NCBI RefSeq assembly: GCF_900112645.1
Contig: NZ_FOMO01000002.1
Span: 119,593 to 183,592 of the forward strand
Reading direction: 5' to 3'
Source: Phytopseudomonas straminea
GTDB taxonomy: Bacteria; Pseudomonadota; Gammaproteobacteria; Pseudomonadales; Pseudomonadaceae
Length of the DNA stretch: 64,000 bases
Made by a program: the position numbers and the translations under genes. This document shows positions 26,952-37,718 of the stretch, piece by piece (within the stretch, counting starts at the first letter, position 1; every line of letters begins with the position of its first letter). The notes under the pieces were generated by a model. The model had not been told where the DNA came from and did not search any database. It was given only the letters and a program-made list of their open reading frames with translations.

Positions 26952-29327
26952 CTAGTTCCTTAACGTGGCGTTGAACCTTTGTTCCAGGGAGGTGAGGATG
27001 TTTTGCGTGGCGGTGCTCACCTCATCGTCATTTAGAGTGCGCGATGGATGTTGCCAGGTCAAGCCGACCGCCAAGCTTTTTCTAAGCGGATCAATACCTT
27101 TACCCTGATAAACATCAAACAACCTGAGGTCGGCGAGCCACTCGCCAGCCTGCTCGCGAATGTCGGCCAACAGGTTCTGGGCCGGCACGTCACGGTCGAC
27201 CAGCAGCGCCAGGTCGCGACGCACTTCGGGGAAGCGCGACAGTTCCTTGAACGCCGGCATGCGGCCTGCGGTGATTTCGCTCAGCAGCAGCTCGAACAGG
27301 AACAGCGGCTGATCCAGGCCGAGGGTCTTGGCCAGCTCCGGGTGGATGGCACCCAGGTAGCCGACCAGGCGCCCTTCGCGCTCGATGCGTGCGGTCTGGC
27401 CCGGGTGCAGCGCACTGTGCTCGCCCGGCACGAAGGCGAAGCTGGCGGCGTCGCCTGCAGCGGCCAGCAGGGCTTCCACGTCCGCCTTGGCGTCGAAGAA
27501 GTCGACGCTGTCACGGCCATGGGCCCAGCTTTCCGGCAGGCGGCTGCCGGTGATCACACCAGCGAGCATCGGCTCCTGCTTGAGCTCGTCCAGCTGACCG
27601 ACGAAGCGCAGGCCGCTTTCGAACAGGCGCACGCGCGACTGCTGGCGGTTGAGGTTGTGCTCCACCGCCTTGACCAGGCCCGGCCACAGCGAGGCGCGCA
27701 TGGCGGCCATGTCGGCGGAGATCGGGTTGGCCAGGGTCAGCGGCTTGACGCCCGGGCTGAACAGCTCGAACAGCTTGGGATCGATGAAGCTGTAGGTGAT
27801 CGCTTCCTGATAACCACGGGCCACCAGTAGGCGGCGCAGCACCGGCAGGTCGGCGACGGCCTCAGCCTTGGTCTGCGGCGCCAGACGCGCTTGCGGGTAA
27901 CGCACCGGCAAGCGGTTGTAGCCGTAAAGGCGGGCCAGCTCTTCGATCAGGTCGACTTCCAGGCTGATGTCGAAGCGGTGGCTCGGCACCTTGACCTGCC
28001 ACTGCCCTGCTCCACCTTCGATGCCCAGACCCAAGGCGCCCAGCAGCTTGACGATCAGCTCGTCGTCGAGCTTGAGGCCGAGCATCTGCTCGACACGCTC
28101 GGCACGCAGGCTGATCGGCGCGACGTTCGGCAGTTGTGCCGGGTCGACCACCTCGATGATCGGGCCAGCTTCGCCGCCAACGATTTCCAGCAGCAGCGCC
28201 GTGGCGCGCTCCATGGCTTCGCGGGCCATTTGCGAGTCCACGCCACGCTCGAAGCGGTGCGAAGAATCGGTGTGCAGGCCGTAGGAACGAGCCTTGCCGG
28301 CCACGGCGATGGTGTCGAAAAAGGCACTTTCCAGGAACAGATCACGGGTGGTGTCGCTGACGCCGCTATGCTCGCCGCCCATCACGCCGGCGATGGCCAA
28401 GGCGCGCTGGTGGTCGGCGATTACCAGGGTGTCGGCACGCAGGGTGACTTCCTGGCCGTCGAGCAGCACCAGCTTCTCGCCCTCTTCGGCCATGCGCACG
28501 CGAATGCCGCCCTGGATCACGTCCAAGTCGAAGGCGTGCATCGGCTGGCCGAGTTCGAGCATCACGTAGTTGGTGACGTCGACTGCGGCATCGATGCTGC
28601 GCACGTCGGCGCGGCGAAGGCGCTCGACCATCCAGCGCGGGGTCGGCTTGGACAGGTCGACGTTGCGCACCACGCGGCCCAGGTAACGGGGGCAGGCCTG
28701 CGGGGCCAGCACTTCGACCGGGCGCACTTCATCGTGGGCCGGGACGACCGCAGCGATTTGCGGACGGGTGACCGGTGCGTCGTACAGGGCGCCGACTTCA
28801 CGGGCGAGACCCGCCAGGGACAGGCAGTCGCCGCGGTTGGGGGTCAGATCGACCTCGATGCTGACGTCGTTGAGTTCGAAGTACTCGCGGATGTCCTGGC
28901 CAACCGGCGCATCGGCCGGCAGTTCCAGCAAGCCGTCGTTGTCTTCGCTGATCTGCAGCTCGGAGGCCGAGCAGAGCATGCCGTTGGACTCGACGCCGCG
29001 CAGCTTGGCCTTCTTGATCTTGAAGTCGCCGGGCAGTTCGGCGCCGATGGTGGCGAACGGAATCTTCAGGCCGGGGCGCACGTTGGGCGCGCCGCACACC
29101 ACCTGGAAGGTTTCGCTGCCGTTGCTGACCTGGCACACGCGCAGTTTGTCGGCATCGGGATGCTGCTCGGTGCTCAGCACTTCACCGACGATCACGCCGC
29201 TAAAAGCACCGGCCACGGGGCTGACGCTGTCAACTTCCAGGCCGGCCATGGACAGGCGCGCGACCAGCTCGTCACGGCTAGCCTGGGGGCTCACCCAGCT
29301 GCGCAGCCACTGTTCACTGAATTTCAT
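26952..29327 (-). CDS. pheT: Phenylalanyl-tRNA synthetase beta subunit
   Basis: A protein of about 791 residues with the full domain order: EMAP/OB tRNA-binding domain (about 40-150, VIVGEVLSTEQHPDADKL), B3/B4 editing region, B5 domain, catalytic-like core and the C-terminal anticodon-binding FDX-ACB domain (ELSRFPEVRRDLALLVD). It forms an alpha2-beta2 enzyme with PheS and carries editing of mischarged Tyr-tRNA(Phe). It starts 45 bases after the pheS stop. Confidence 0.97.
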   Translation of the reverse strand: MKFSEQWLRSWVSPQASRDELVARLSMAGLEVDSVSPVAGAFSGVIVGEVLSTEQHPDADKLRVCQVSNGSETFQVVCGAPNVRPGLKIPFATIGAELPGDFKIKKAKLRGVESNGMLCSASELQISEDNDGLLELPADAPVGQDIREYFELNDVSIEVDLTPNRGDCLSLAGLAREVGALYDAPVTRPQIAAVVPAHDEVRPVEVLAPQACPRYLGRVVRNVDLSKPTPRWMVERLRRADVRSIDAAVDVTNYVMLELGQPMHAFDLDVIQGGIRVRMAEEGEKLVLLDGQEVTLRADTLVIADHQRALAIAGVMGGEHSGVSDTTRDLFLESAFFDTIAVAGKARSYGLHTDSSHRFERGVDSQMAREAMERATALLLEIVGGEAGPIIEVVDPAQLPNVAPISLRAERVEQMLGLKLDDELIVKLLGALGLGIEGGAGQWQVKVPSHRFDISLEVDLIEELARLYGYNRLPVRYPQARLAPQTKAEAVADLPVLRRLLVARGYQEAITYSFIDPKLFELFSPGVKPLTLANPISADMAAMRASLWPGLVKAVEHNLNRQQSRVRLFESGLRFVGQLDELKQEPMLAGVITGSRLPESWAHGRDSVDFFDAKADVEALLAAAGDAASFAFVPGEHSALHPGQTARIEREGRLVGYLGAIHPELAKTLGLDQPLFLFELLLSEITAGRMPAFKELSRFPEVRRDLALLVDRDVPAQNLLADIREQAGEWLADLRLFDVYQGKGIDPLRKSLAVGLTWQHPSRTLNDDEVSTATQNILTSLEQRFNATLRN

Positions 29328-29372
29328 GTTGTCTGTTCTCCTGATCGAATTCGATTACGAAACTGCTGGGGG

Positions 29373-30389
<1,017 letters not shown>

Positions 30390-30410
30390 TTACAGACTCC
30401 AGATACGAAA

Positions 30411-30440
30411 CAGGGGAAGAGCTTGAAGGCTCTTCCCCTG
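30411..30440 (-). terminator. Hairpin between rplT and pheS (terminator/attenuator)
   Basis: Perfect 13-base arms CAGGGGAAGAGC / GCTCTTCCCCTG around a TTGAAG loop, 21 bases before pheS, followed on the minus strand by TTT. It could stop most transcripts from thrS-infC-rpmI-rplT or act as an attenuator. No Phe-rich leader peptide was found upstream, unlike enteric pheM. Confidence 0.65.
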
Positions 30441-30518
30441 TCGATGACCTTTAGAGTCGACCTGCGGGTTACGCCTGTCGCCTCTAGTGCACCGGGAAAC
30501 CCGGTGATTGTCGGGGAC

Positions 30519-30875
30519 TTAAGCCAGTACGGCTTTCGCTTTCTCGACAATCGCAGCAAACGCCGCTTTTTCGTTCACTGCCAGATCAGCCAGAACCTTG
30601 CGGTCGATTTCGATCGACGCTTTTTTCAGGCCAGCGATCAGACGGCTGTAGGACAGACCGTTGATGCGAGCACCAGCGTTGATACGAGCGATCCACAGAG
30701 CGCGGAACTGACGCTTCTTCTGGCGACGGTCACGGTAGGCGTATTGACCCGCCTTGATGACAGCCTGCTTGGCAACACGGAATACACGCGAACGTGCGCC
30801 GTAGTAGCCTTTAGCCAGTTTCAGGATTTTTTTGTGACGAGCACGAGCGATAACGCCACGCTTAACACGAGCCAT
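30519..30875 (-). CDS. rplT: 50S ribosomal protein L20
   Basis: A 118-residue basic protein of the L20 family ([37 protein letters not shown]). It is needed early in 50S assembly and in many bacteria represses its own operon by binding the mRNA. It follows rpmI by 27 bases. Confidence 0.98.
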   Translation of the reverse strand: MARVKRGVIARARHKKILKLAKGYYGARSRVFRVAKQAVIKAGQYAYRDRRQKKRQFRALWIARINAGARINGLSYSRLIAGLKKASIEIDRKVLADLAVNEKAAFAAIVEKAKAVLA

Positions 30876-30902
30876 GAGTAATTTCCTCTATCTTGACCGA
30901 GA

Positions 30903-31097
30903 TTAACGAACGCGCAGCATGCGCTCGACTTTTGCCTTGTCCGACGGATGCATCAGTTCGCTACCGCGAAGTTGACGCTTACGCTTGGTGGACATCTTGG
31001 TCAGGATGTGGCTCTTGAAAGCATGCTTGTGCTTGAAGCCCGCAGCCGTTTTGAGAAAGCGCTTGGCAGCGCCGCTCTTGGTTTTCATCTTTGGCAT
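30903..31097 (-). CDS. rpmI: 50S ribosomal protein L35
   Basis: A 64-residue basic protein ([38 protein letters not shown]), typical for L35. It is second in the infC-rpmI-rplT cassette, 59 bases after infC. Confidence 0.98.
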   Translation of the reverse strand: MPKMKTKSGAAKRFLKTAAGFKHKHAFKSHILTKMSTKRKRQLRGSELMHPSDKAKVERMLRVR

Positions 31098-31156
31098 GTT
31101 CGTAACTCCGCATTCAGTTGATATAGATAACCATAAGGCCTGCCGTGCCCTGGAGG

Positions 31157-31705
31157 TTATTTCTTGCGTTTGGGAGCGATGACCATCATTAGCTGGCGTC
31201 CTTCCATCTTAGGATGCTGTTCGACGGTACCGTGTTCGGCGAGGTCGGCTTCGACCCGCTTCAACAGTTCCATACCCAGCTCCTGGTGGGCCATCTCACG
31301 ACCACGGAATCTCAGAGAGATCTTGGCCTTGTCCCCTTCCATCAGGAAACGTACCAGGTTGCGTAGTTTTACCTGGTAATCCCCTTCTTCCGTCCCTGGA
31401 CGAAACTTGATTTCCTTGATCTGCTGCTGGTGCTGGTTCTTCTTGGCAATGGCAGCTTGCTTCTTCTTCTCGAAGAGGTGCTTGCCGTAGTCCATGATCC
31501 TGCACACAGGCGGCTGGGCGTCGGCAGAGATTTCTACCAGATCCAGCTTGGCCTCTTCAGCGATCCTAAGCGCTTCATCAATAGAGACGATGCCAATTTG
31601 CTCACCGTCAGCGCCAATTAACCGAACCTCGCGTGCCGAGATATTCTCGTTGATCGGAGCCTTCGGGGCGCCTCGTTTATCTTGTCTCATATCACGCTTA
31701 ATAAT
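31157..31705 (-). CDS. infC: Translation initiation factor IF-3 (AUU start)
   Basis: A 182-residue factor binding the 30S subunit, with the N-terminal domain ([26 protein letters not shown]), linker and C-terminal domain ([27 protein letters not shown]). The ATG at 31690 has no ribosome site; five codons upstream an ATT pair follows GGAG at correct spacing. The start is therefore the rare AUU codon (31705), giving IIKRD before the internal Met. AUU initiation is the known basis of IF-3 self-regulation. The GGAG overlaps the thrS stop, with 2 bases between thrS stop and infC start. Confidence 0.92.
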   Translation of the reverse strand: MIKRDMRQDKRGAPKAPINENISAREVRLIGADGEQIGIVSIDEALRIAEEAKLDLVEISADAQPPVCRIMDYGKHLFEKKKQAAIAKKNQHQQQIKEIKFRPGTEEGDYQVKLRNLVRFLMEGDKAKISLRFRGREMAHQELGMELLKRVEADLAEHGTVEQHPKMEGRQLMMVIAPKRKK

Positions 31706-31707
31706 GA

Positions 31708-33630
31708 TTACTCCAATTCTTGGCGACCACGCCGGGAAACCGCTTGCGCGAGCAATTCAGTGAATTGAGCGACGGGCATGGAGCCCAGATCGGCACCCTC
31801 ACGAGTGCGCACAGCGACAGTTCTTGTCTCGACTTCCCGATCGCCGATCACCAGCAGATAGGGAACCTTGAGCAAAGTATGCTCGCGGATTTTAAAGCCA
31901 ATCTTCTCGTTCCTCAAGTCCGACTTGGCACGAAATCCGTTTTGATTCAACGTTTTTTCGACTTCGAGGGCGAAATCGGCCTGCTTGTCGGTGATGTTCA
32001 TGATCACCGCCTGGGTCGGCGCCAGCCACGCCGGGAACACGCCGGCATAGTGCTCGATCAGCATGCCGATGAAGCGCTCGAACGAACCGAGGATGGCGCG
32101 GTGCAGCATGACCGGGCGCACGCGGCTGTTGTCTTCGGCGATGTAGCTGGCGTCGAGGCGCTCCGGCAGGTTCGGGTCGTACTGCAGAGTGCCGCACTGC
32201 CAGTTACGGCCGAGGCAGTCGCGCAGGGTGAACTCGATCTTCGGGCCGTAGAACGCGCCCTCGCCTGGCTGGTATTCCCACTCCAGGCCGGATTCGTTCA
32301 GCGCATCGGCCAGGGCGCCTTCGGCGCGATCCCACAACTCCTCGGAACCCACACGCTTGGCCGGGCGAGTCGACAGCTTCATGGCGATGTCGGTGAAGCC
32401 GAAGTCCTTGTAGACGTCCAGGGTCAGCTTGATGAAATCGGCCGCTTCCTTCTTCACCTGCTCTTCGGTGCAGAAGATGTGCGCATCGTCCTGCACGAAG
32501 CCACGCACGCGCATGATGCCGTGCAGCGCGCCGGACGGCTCGTTGCGATGGCAAGCACCGAACTCGGCGAGGCGCAGCGGCAGGTCGCGGTAAGACTTCA
32601 AGCCCTGATTGAACACCTGCACGTGGCACGGGCAGTTCATCGGCTTCACCGCGTAGTCGCGGCTTTCCGACGAGGTGGTGAACATGTTCTCGGCGTAGTT
32701 GGACCAGTGACCGGAGCGCTCCCAAAGGATGCGATCGACGACCTGCGGGGTCTTGATTTCCGAGTAACCGTTCTCGCGCTGAACCTGGCGCATGTACTGC
32801 TCGAGCACCTGGTAAACGGTCCAGCCGTTGGCGTGCCAGAACACCATGCCCGGCGCTTCTTCCTGCAGGTGGAACAGGTCGAGCTGCTTGCCGATCTTGC
32901 GGTGATCACGCTTCTCGGCTTCTTCGATGCGCTGGATGTAGGCCGCCAGCTGCTTCTTGTCCGCCCAAGCGGTGCCGTAAACGCGCTGCAGCTGCTCGTT
33001 CTTGGCATCGCCACGCCAGTAGGCGCCGGACAGCTTGGTCAGCTTGAACGCCTTGAGGAAGCGGGTGTTGGGCACATGCGGGCCGCGGCACATGTCCACG
33101 TACTCTTCGTGGTAGTACAGGCCCATGGCCTGTTCGTCCGGCATGTCGTCGACCAGGCGCAGCTTGTAGTCTTCGCCACGGGACTTGAACACGTCGATGA
33201 CTTCGGCACGCGGCGTCACTTTCTTGATGACGTCGTAGTCCTTGTCGATCAGCTCTTTCATGCGCGCTTCGATGGCAGTCACGTCTTCAGGCGTGAAGGG
33301 GCGCTCGTAGGCGATGTCGTAATAGAAGCCATCGTCGATGACCGGACCGATGACCATGCGCGCAGTCGGGTACAGCTGCTTGACCGCGTGACCGACCAGG
33401 TGGGCGCAGGAGTGGCGGATGATCTCGACACCCTCCTGATCCTTCGGCGTGATGATCTGCAGGGTCGCGTCGTTTTCGATCAGGTCGCAGGCGTCGACCA
33501 GACGGCCGTCGACCTTGCCGGCAACGGTGGCCTTGGCCAGGCCGGCGCCAATTGATTGCGCCACCTCGAGTACGGATACCGGGTGATCGAACGAACGCTG
33601 ACTGCCATCGGGAAGAGTAATGGTGGGCAT
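31708..33630 (-). CDS. thrS: Threonyl-tRNA synthetase
   Basis: A 640-residue class II enzyme. TGS domain ([20 protein letters not shown]), editing domain with [16 protein letters not shown] and a later CRGPHV, the catalytic core ([12 protein letters not shown] zinc site, [19 protein letters not shown] motif 2, motif 3 near [13 protein letters not shown]) and an anticodon domain at the end. The start has GGAGG 8 bases upstream; earlier in-frame codons are not supported. First gene of the translation operon. Confidence 0.97.
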   Translation of the reverse strand: MPTITLPDGSQRSFDHPVSVLEVAQSIGAGLAKATVAGKVDGRLVDACDLIENDATLQIITPKDQEGVEIIRHSCAHLVGHAVKQLYPTARMVIGPVIDDGFYYDIAYERPFTPEDVTAIEARMKELIDKDYDVIKKVTPRAEVIDVFKSRGEDYKLRLVDDMPDEQAMGLYYHEEYVDMCRGPHVPNTRFLKAFKLTKLSGAYWRGDAKNEQLQRVYGTAWADKKQLAAYIQRIEEAEKRDHRKIGKQLDLFHLQEEAPGMVFWHANGWTVYQVLEQYMRQVQRENGYSEIKTPQVVDRILWERSGHWSNYAENMFTTSSESRDYAVKPMNCPCHVQVFNQGLKSYRDLPLRLAEFGACHRNEPSGALHGIMRVRGFVQDDAHIFCTEEQVKKEAADFIKLTLDVYKDFGFTDIAMKLSTRPAKRVGSEELWDRAEGALADALNESGLEWEYQPGEGAFYGPKIEFTLRDCLGRNWQCGTLQYDPNLPERLDASYIAEDNSRVRPVMLHRAILGSFERFIGMLIEHYAGVFPAWLAPTQAVIMNITDKQADFALEVEKTLNQNGFRAKSDLRNEKIGFKIREHTLLKVPYLLVIGDREVETRTVAVRTREGADLGSMPVAQFTELLAQAVSRRGRQELE

Positions 33631-33885
33631 GGCGCCTCCTCTCCTAGTGGTGACCTCTACCAAAGGCCACATGGGTTGGGATGAGCCAGTAAGCGATCCG
33701 GTGGCGTATCTGCCATACAGAGGCAGGGGCCGTGAGGCCAACCGAGAACGAACCGCAGTCACTGGAGGATGTGAAACGGTGGATGCTTTCAGAATCGCAC
33801 GGGCCTGACAAGGCAAACCGGCCAACTTCGAAAATCCCGAAGCGCCGAGCGAGCCCGCGACGACGACGCAAAAACGACGAGCAAA

Positions 33886-33912
33886 AAAAATGGCCGCCTA
33901 AGCGACCATTTA
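33886..33912 (-). terminator. Terminator of tRNA-Val
   Basis: Arms AAATGGTCGCTT and GGCGGCCATTT followed on the minus strand by eight T. It ends the tRNA-Val transcript and separates it from thrS. Confidence 0.85.
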
Positions 33913-33919
33913 AAGAATT

Positions 33920-33996
33920 TGGTAGGCACAATTGGATTCGAACCAACGACCCCCACCATGTCAAGGTGGTGCTCTAACCAACTGAGCTATGTGCCT
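33920..33996 (-). tRNA. tRNA-Val (anticodon GAC)
   Basis: A 77-base cloverleaf with encoded CCA. Acceptor AGGCACA pairs with TGTGCCT; anticodon stem CCACC/GGTGG encloses TTGACAT, giving GAC; T loop TTCGAAT. No duplicated 3' end was noticed nearby. Confidence 0.97.
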
Positions 33997-34128
33997 GCTG
34001 TGGGTGCGCATTCTACGGAGCAGCGAAAAAGAGTCAACACCTTTTTTCGCTAACTGACTAAAAAAACTGAGTTTTTTTGATTTGGTGGGTTGGATGCCCT
34101 GCCCCCGTGGAGCGAGGCTGCCAGAATT

Positions 34129-34160
34129 CCTGGGTATCGCTTCGCTCGACCCAGGCTACG
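34129..34160. repeat. Dispersed GGGTATCGCTTCGCTC repeat, copy 1
   Basis: CCTGGGTATCGCTTCGCTC then GACCCAGGCTACG. It can fold by pairing CCTGGGT with ACCCAGG. Copies occur at 39841, 48675 and 53359, always beside gene ends. Confidence 0.7.
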
Positions 34161-34326
34161 ACTCAGCGCTTAGGTGGAGGGCGTGCCGTGGGTAAGCCTC
34201 GTATCTCGATGCAGCTATCGATGGGCTGCGCCCATCCTACGGTCAGTTACGGGGAGCGGTGATCTTCCGTGGGTAACCCGCATCCGACTAGGTGTGGGAG
34301 TCGCCTTACGCTATTTTCGACACATA

Positions 34327-34355
34327 CAAAAAACGGCGCTCGATAAGCGCCGTTT
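34327..34355. terminator. Bidirectional terminator
   Basis: AAAAAACGGCGCT and AGCGCCGTTTGTTT arms with a short CGATA loop. It ends the PA2778-like gene on the minus strand and is symmetric enough to serve the plus strand. Confidence 0.8.
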
Positions 34356-34373
34356 GTTTCCCCTCATCCACCG

Positions 34374-35333
34374 TTACTGAACCGGACAGGCCACCGGTGC
34401 CGCGCACTGCTCACTGGCATTGCCCTGCTTGCCGATAACAGTGAAACGCTTGTCATCCGGCTTCAGGCGCTGAGCGCACTGGCGGGCACTGGCGGCTTCG
34501 GCCTTGCAGCCGCGCTCGTCGAGTACCTGGGACAGGTTGAACCAGCCCGGCGCGAAATCTGCCTGGCGGCTGACGCTCTCGCGAAACGCCGCTTCAGCGC
34601 CGCGCAGGTCGCCACCGGCGTAACGGCTGTTGGCCAGGGCGAACCAGCCTACCGCCTGCTCCGGCCAGCGCTTGGTAGCGGTGCGATAGGCAGACTGGGC
34701 GACATCCTTGCGGCCTACCTCTTCCAGATCAGCCGCGGCTTTCAACCACACGGTCGGCTCGGCAGTGGCCGGCAGATCTTCCGGGTGCATGGTCAGCACT
34801 GCCCAGCGTTGGCCGCGTGCCCAGGTTTTGTCGAAGGCTGCAAAACTGGTGACCCAGCGACTGGTGGTGCCGGAACGCAGGGTCAGGGTCTTCTCGCGCT
34901 GGTCATAACCGACTAGTACCGCGAAGTGCCACTGCGGATACCAATCGAAGCCAAGATTCTGCAGCACCAGCACCGGGTTGCCGGCAGCCACTTCGGTCAA
35001 CAGTGAATCGAGCTTCGGCTTGAGGGGATAGACGAGCAGATCATGGGCACGCGCCGCGGCGACCATCTCGACCTGCAGGCTGCCTTCACGACCTGGAATG
35101 TAGACCTGCTCCTGCAGATAGCCCGGCGTGGTCAGCACACCACGCTGGTTGAGCATGGTCGCCAGAGCGGCCGGCCCACACTGATAAGCAGTCTGCGGAT
35201 AGAAGGGGACGCTGGTGAGCTCGACCCGCTCGGGCAGGCGCTGGGCCTCCGGTGACAGTACCGGAGACCTGGCGCATGCGCCGAGCAGGACGATCAGCAG
35301 TGAAGCGGAAAGCAGTCTTAGCGATTTATGCAT
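34374..35333 (-). CDS. PA2778-family cysteine peptidase-like lipoprotein with TPR
   Basis: A 319-residue lipoprotein (lipobox LLGAC, Cys about 20). A papain-like C39-type domain follows: nucleophile Cys in YQCGPAALATML, His in YPQWHFAVLVGYD and Asp/Asn candidates after it. Residues about 195-290 form tetratricopeptide-like helices (KRWPEQAVGWFALANSRYAG). This resembles the PA2778 family of P. aeruginosa. Located at the cell envelope; substrate unknown. Its start overlaps the partner gene by 16 bases, so they are co-translated. Confidence 0.85.
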   Translation of the reverse strand: MHKSLRLLSASLLIVLLGACARSPVLSPEAQRLPERVELTSVPFYPQTAYQCGPAALATMLNQRGVLTTPGYLQEQVYIPGREGSLQVEMVAAARAHDLLVYPLKPKLDSLLTEVAAGNPVLVLQNLGFDWYPQWHFAVLVGYDQREKTLTLRSGTTSRWVTSFAAFDKTWARGQRWAVLTMHPEDLPATAEPTVWLKAAADLEEVGRKDVAQSAYRTATKRWPEQAVGWFALANSRYAGGDLRGAEAAFRESVSRQADFAPGWFNLSQVLDERGCKAEAASARQCAQRLKPDDKRFTVIGKQGNASEQCAAPVACPVQ

Positions 35334-35719
35334 TTCACGAAACTGAAGATGTCGGTGGCGCAGAGCATATCGGTGATGATGAAGATCACCAAGAACAACA
35401 CGATGATGCCCACGACACCGGCACCTGCCGGTGCCTCGGACAGCTGCTGGTTGAATTGCGCGAGTTCGGCGCTGGTCAGGTTGTTGATGCGGTTCTCTAC
35501 CTGATCACGCTCCACACCCATGGCGAGCAGTTTGTCCTTGACCTGCTGATCATCGAGCATCGACAGCAGCTGCTGACGGTCGACTTGCTGTTGCTGCTGG
35601 GTCAGCACTTCACCCGTGCCGATCATCGCGGCATTGGCGAGTGGAACCTGGGCGATCATCAGGGCATGGAACACTGCCAGCATGGCAGCCAGACGACGAA
35701 AGAACGGGGATTTGGTCAT
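35318..35719 (-). CDS. PA2779-family membrane protein
   Basis: A 133-residue protein with an N-terminal signal (cut near ANAAM), a Gln-rich helical middle (VLTQQQQQVDRQQLLSML) with a repeated hinge, and a C-terminal membrane helix (VGIIVLFLVIFIITDML) ending in DIFSFVKCINR. Such proteins are found next to PA2778-type peptidases; here the overlap of 16 bases repeats that link. Possibly the substrate or anchor of the peptidase, which is inference. Confidence 0.85.
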   Translation of the reverse strand: MTKSPFFRRLAAMLAVFHALMIAQVPLANAAMIGTGEVLTQQQQQVDRQQLLSMLDDQQVKDKLLAMGVERDQVENRINNLTSAELAQFNQQLSEAPAGAGVVGIIVLFLVIFIITDMLCATDIFSFVKCINR

Positions 35720-35869
35720 TTTGGTATCTCCTTATCAACCATCATCCTAGACCCATGTGGCACACAGCCAGTTCCGCCTATATCTGCAACGTCTTTGCCC
35801 TGCCCTTCAGGCCAATAATCACGGGGTCTCAAGACGTATGGAGCGCCTTGCTTCCAAGGCCGTACTTCA

Positions 35870-36763
35870 TCACCCCATCGTGCTCAATTCACTGCTCAGG
35901 TAATCGAGAAAACAGGTGATGCGCGAGGTCAGCGCCGTGTTGCGGTAGTACACGGCGTGAATCGGTTGGCGCACCTCCAGCGTGTGCTCGGCGAGGATCT
36001 CCACCAAGCTGCCACGGCTAAGGTCCAGATGGGTCATGAAATCCGACAGGCAGACGATGCCCACGCCCTCCAGCGCCAGCTGCCGCAGCGTCTCGCCGCT
36101 GGACGCATTGAGGCTGGGCACGATGGTGAAACTGTCGCCCTGTGCATGGCGCAGCGGCCACTGGTTGAGGCTTTCCGGCTGGGTGAAGCCGAGCAAGCTG
36201 TGCTGATGCAATGCCTCGACGCTTTCCGGCACACCGTGCTCTGCCAGGTAGGCCGGGCTGGCCAGCACGCGACGGCGACTACTGCCCAGTGGCCGCGCGT
36301 GCAGGGTCGAATCGCGTAGCTGGCCGATACGGATGGCCACGTCGGTGCGCTGCTCGATCAGATCGATGATCTGGTCGCTGCTGTGCAATTCCAGCTCGAT
36401 GTTCGGGTAACGCTCGCGAAAGCCTTTGATCAGCGGCACCACCGCATGCAGCACGAATGGCGCCGCGGCGTTGACGCGCAGCCTTCCGGCTGGTGTTTGC
36501 CTACGCATGCTCATCTGCTCTTCGGCCTCCTCGACGCTGGCGATGATGCGCCGTGCCTGAAGCAGAAACGCCTGCCCTTCTTCGGTCAGTTCCAGGCGCC
36601 GGGTGGTGCGCTGCAGCAGGGTGACTTCGAGCTTTTCCTCCAGCCGACTGAGGGCGCGGCTGATGCCCGAGGCAGTCTGCCCGAGCTGCTGCGCCGCCGC
36701 GCTAATCGAGCCGGCGGCGACCACGGTGCTGAAGGCAAGTAGCTCGTCGAGGGAAGTTTTCAT
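35870..36763 (-). CDS. LysR-family transcriptional regulator
   Basis: A 297-residue regulator with an N-terminal winged helix (SLDELLAFSTVVAAGSISAAAQQLGQTASGISRALSRLEEKL spans about 3-45) and a C-terminal periplasmic-binding-like effector domain. The start MKTSLDEL is at 36763; the frame upstream is not supported. It is divergent from the aldo/keto reductase at 36915 (151 bases apart), which it probably controls, as common for LysR-reductase pairs. Confidence 0.9.
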   Translation of the reverse strand: MKTSLDELLAFSTVVAAGSISAAAQQLGQTASGISRALSRLEEKLEVTLLQRTTRRLELTEEGQAFLLQARRIIASVEEAEEQMSMRRQTPAGRLRVNAAAPFVLHAVVPLIKGFRERYPNIELELHSSDQIIDLIEQRTDVAIRIGQLRDSTLHARPLGSSRRRVLASPAYLAEHGVPESVEALHQHSLLGFTQPESLNQWPLRHAQGDSFTIVPSLNASSGETLRQLALEGVGIVCLSDFMTHLDLSRGSLVEILAEHTLEVRQPIHAVYYRNTALTSRITCFLDYLSSELSTMG

Positions 36764-36914
36764 GGAGGCATTCGTGACCAGCAAGCAAATATGTTTGCCA
36801 TGAAACGCGGTTTTTCCACACAAGTCCATGGCCCAGACTGCACCCAGAAACGCGAAACCACCCATGCGGATCGCGGTCAGCTACAGACAGTCACCCATTA
36901 GACAGGAGCGACAT

Positions 36915-37718
36915 ATGCAACAGATTCCCGCCCTCGGCCTCGGCACCTACCGCCTCAAGGAACAGCAGGTCATCGACTCGGTCCGCAACGGCCTGGAACT
37001 CGGCTACCGGCATATCGATACCGCGCAGATTTATGGCAATGAAGCCGAGGTCGGCCAGGCCATCGCTGCCGCCGGCGTGCCGCGCAGCGAGCTGTTCGTC
37101 ACCACCAAGATCTGGATCGACAGCCTGAGCGCCGACAAGCTGATCCCCAGCCTGAAGGAAAGCCTGCGCAAGCTGCAGATGGAGCAGGTCGACCTGACGC
37201 TGATCCACTGGCCCTCGCCGAACGATGAAATCCAGGTCGCCGAATACATGGCTGCCCTTATGGAAGCCAAGGCCGCCGGCCTGACGGCGCAGCTCGGCGT
37301 ATCCAACTTCACCAACGCACATCTGCAGCAGGCCATGGAAGTGGTCGGCGCCGACCAGATCGCTACCAACCAGGTGGAGATCCATCCGTTCCTGCAGAAC
37401 CGCAAGGTAGTGGACTTCGCCCGCGAGCACGGCATTCATCTCACCGCCTATATGCCGCTGGCCTACGGCAAGGTAATGACCGATCCGGTGATCCAGGAAA
37501 TTGCCAGCAAGCATGCCGCCAACCCGGCGCAGGTCGCGCTGGCCTGGGCACTGCAACAGGGCTTCGCGGTAATTCCGTCGTCGACCAAACGCAGCAATCT
37601 GGAGAGCAACCTGGGCGCCTTGAAGCTCACCCTTAGCGAGCAAGACATGGCCGCTATCGCCAAGCTGGAGCGCGGCGAACGCCTGGCCAACCCGGACTTC
37701 GCGCCGCAATGGGATTGA
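36915..37718 (+). CDS. dkgB: 2,5-diketo-D-gluconate reductase B (aldo/keto reductase)
   Basis: A 267-residue aldo/keto reductase with the TIM-barrel catalytic set: Asp and Tyr in [11 protein letters not shown], Lys in VTTKIWID, His in [10 protein letters not shown], and the NADP-binding loop [12 protein letters not shown]. Length and sequence are those of DkgB (YafB), which reduces 2,5-diketogluconate and methylglyoxal-type aldehydes with NADPH. AGGAG lies 8 bases before the ATG. Divergent LysR gene upstream. Confidence 0.9.
   Translation: MQQIPALGLGTYRLKEQQVIDSVRNGLELGYRHIDTAQIYGNEAEVGQAIAAAGVPRSELFVTTKIWIDSLSADKLIPSLKESLRKLQMEQVDLTLIHWPSPNDEIQVAEYMAALMEAKAAGLTAQLGVSNFTNAHLQQAMEVVGADQIATNQVEIHPFLQNRKVVDFAREHGIHLTAYMPLAYGKVMTDPVIQEIASKHAANPAQVALAWALQQGFAVIPSSTKRSNLESNLGALKLTLSEQDMAAIAKLERGERLANPDFAPQWD

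Larger units (their letters stand above)
33997..34373. other. Intergenic region with repeats, no gene
   Basis: It holds one dispersed 32-base repeat (34129-34160), a second motif GATGGGCTGCGCCCATC near 34210 of the type found widely between Pseudomonas genes, and the terminator at 34327-34355. The open frames are short and unsupported. Confidence 0.6.

Noticed and set aside
31720-33555. 611-codon plus-strand frame opposite thrS
   Set aside because: Mirrors thrS codon by codon and has no recognisable domain.
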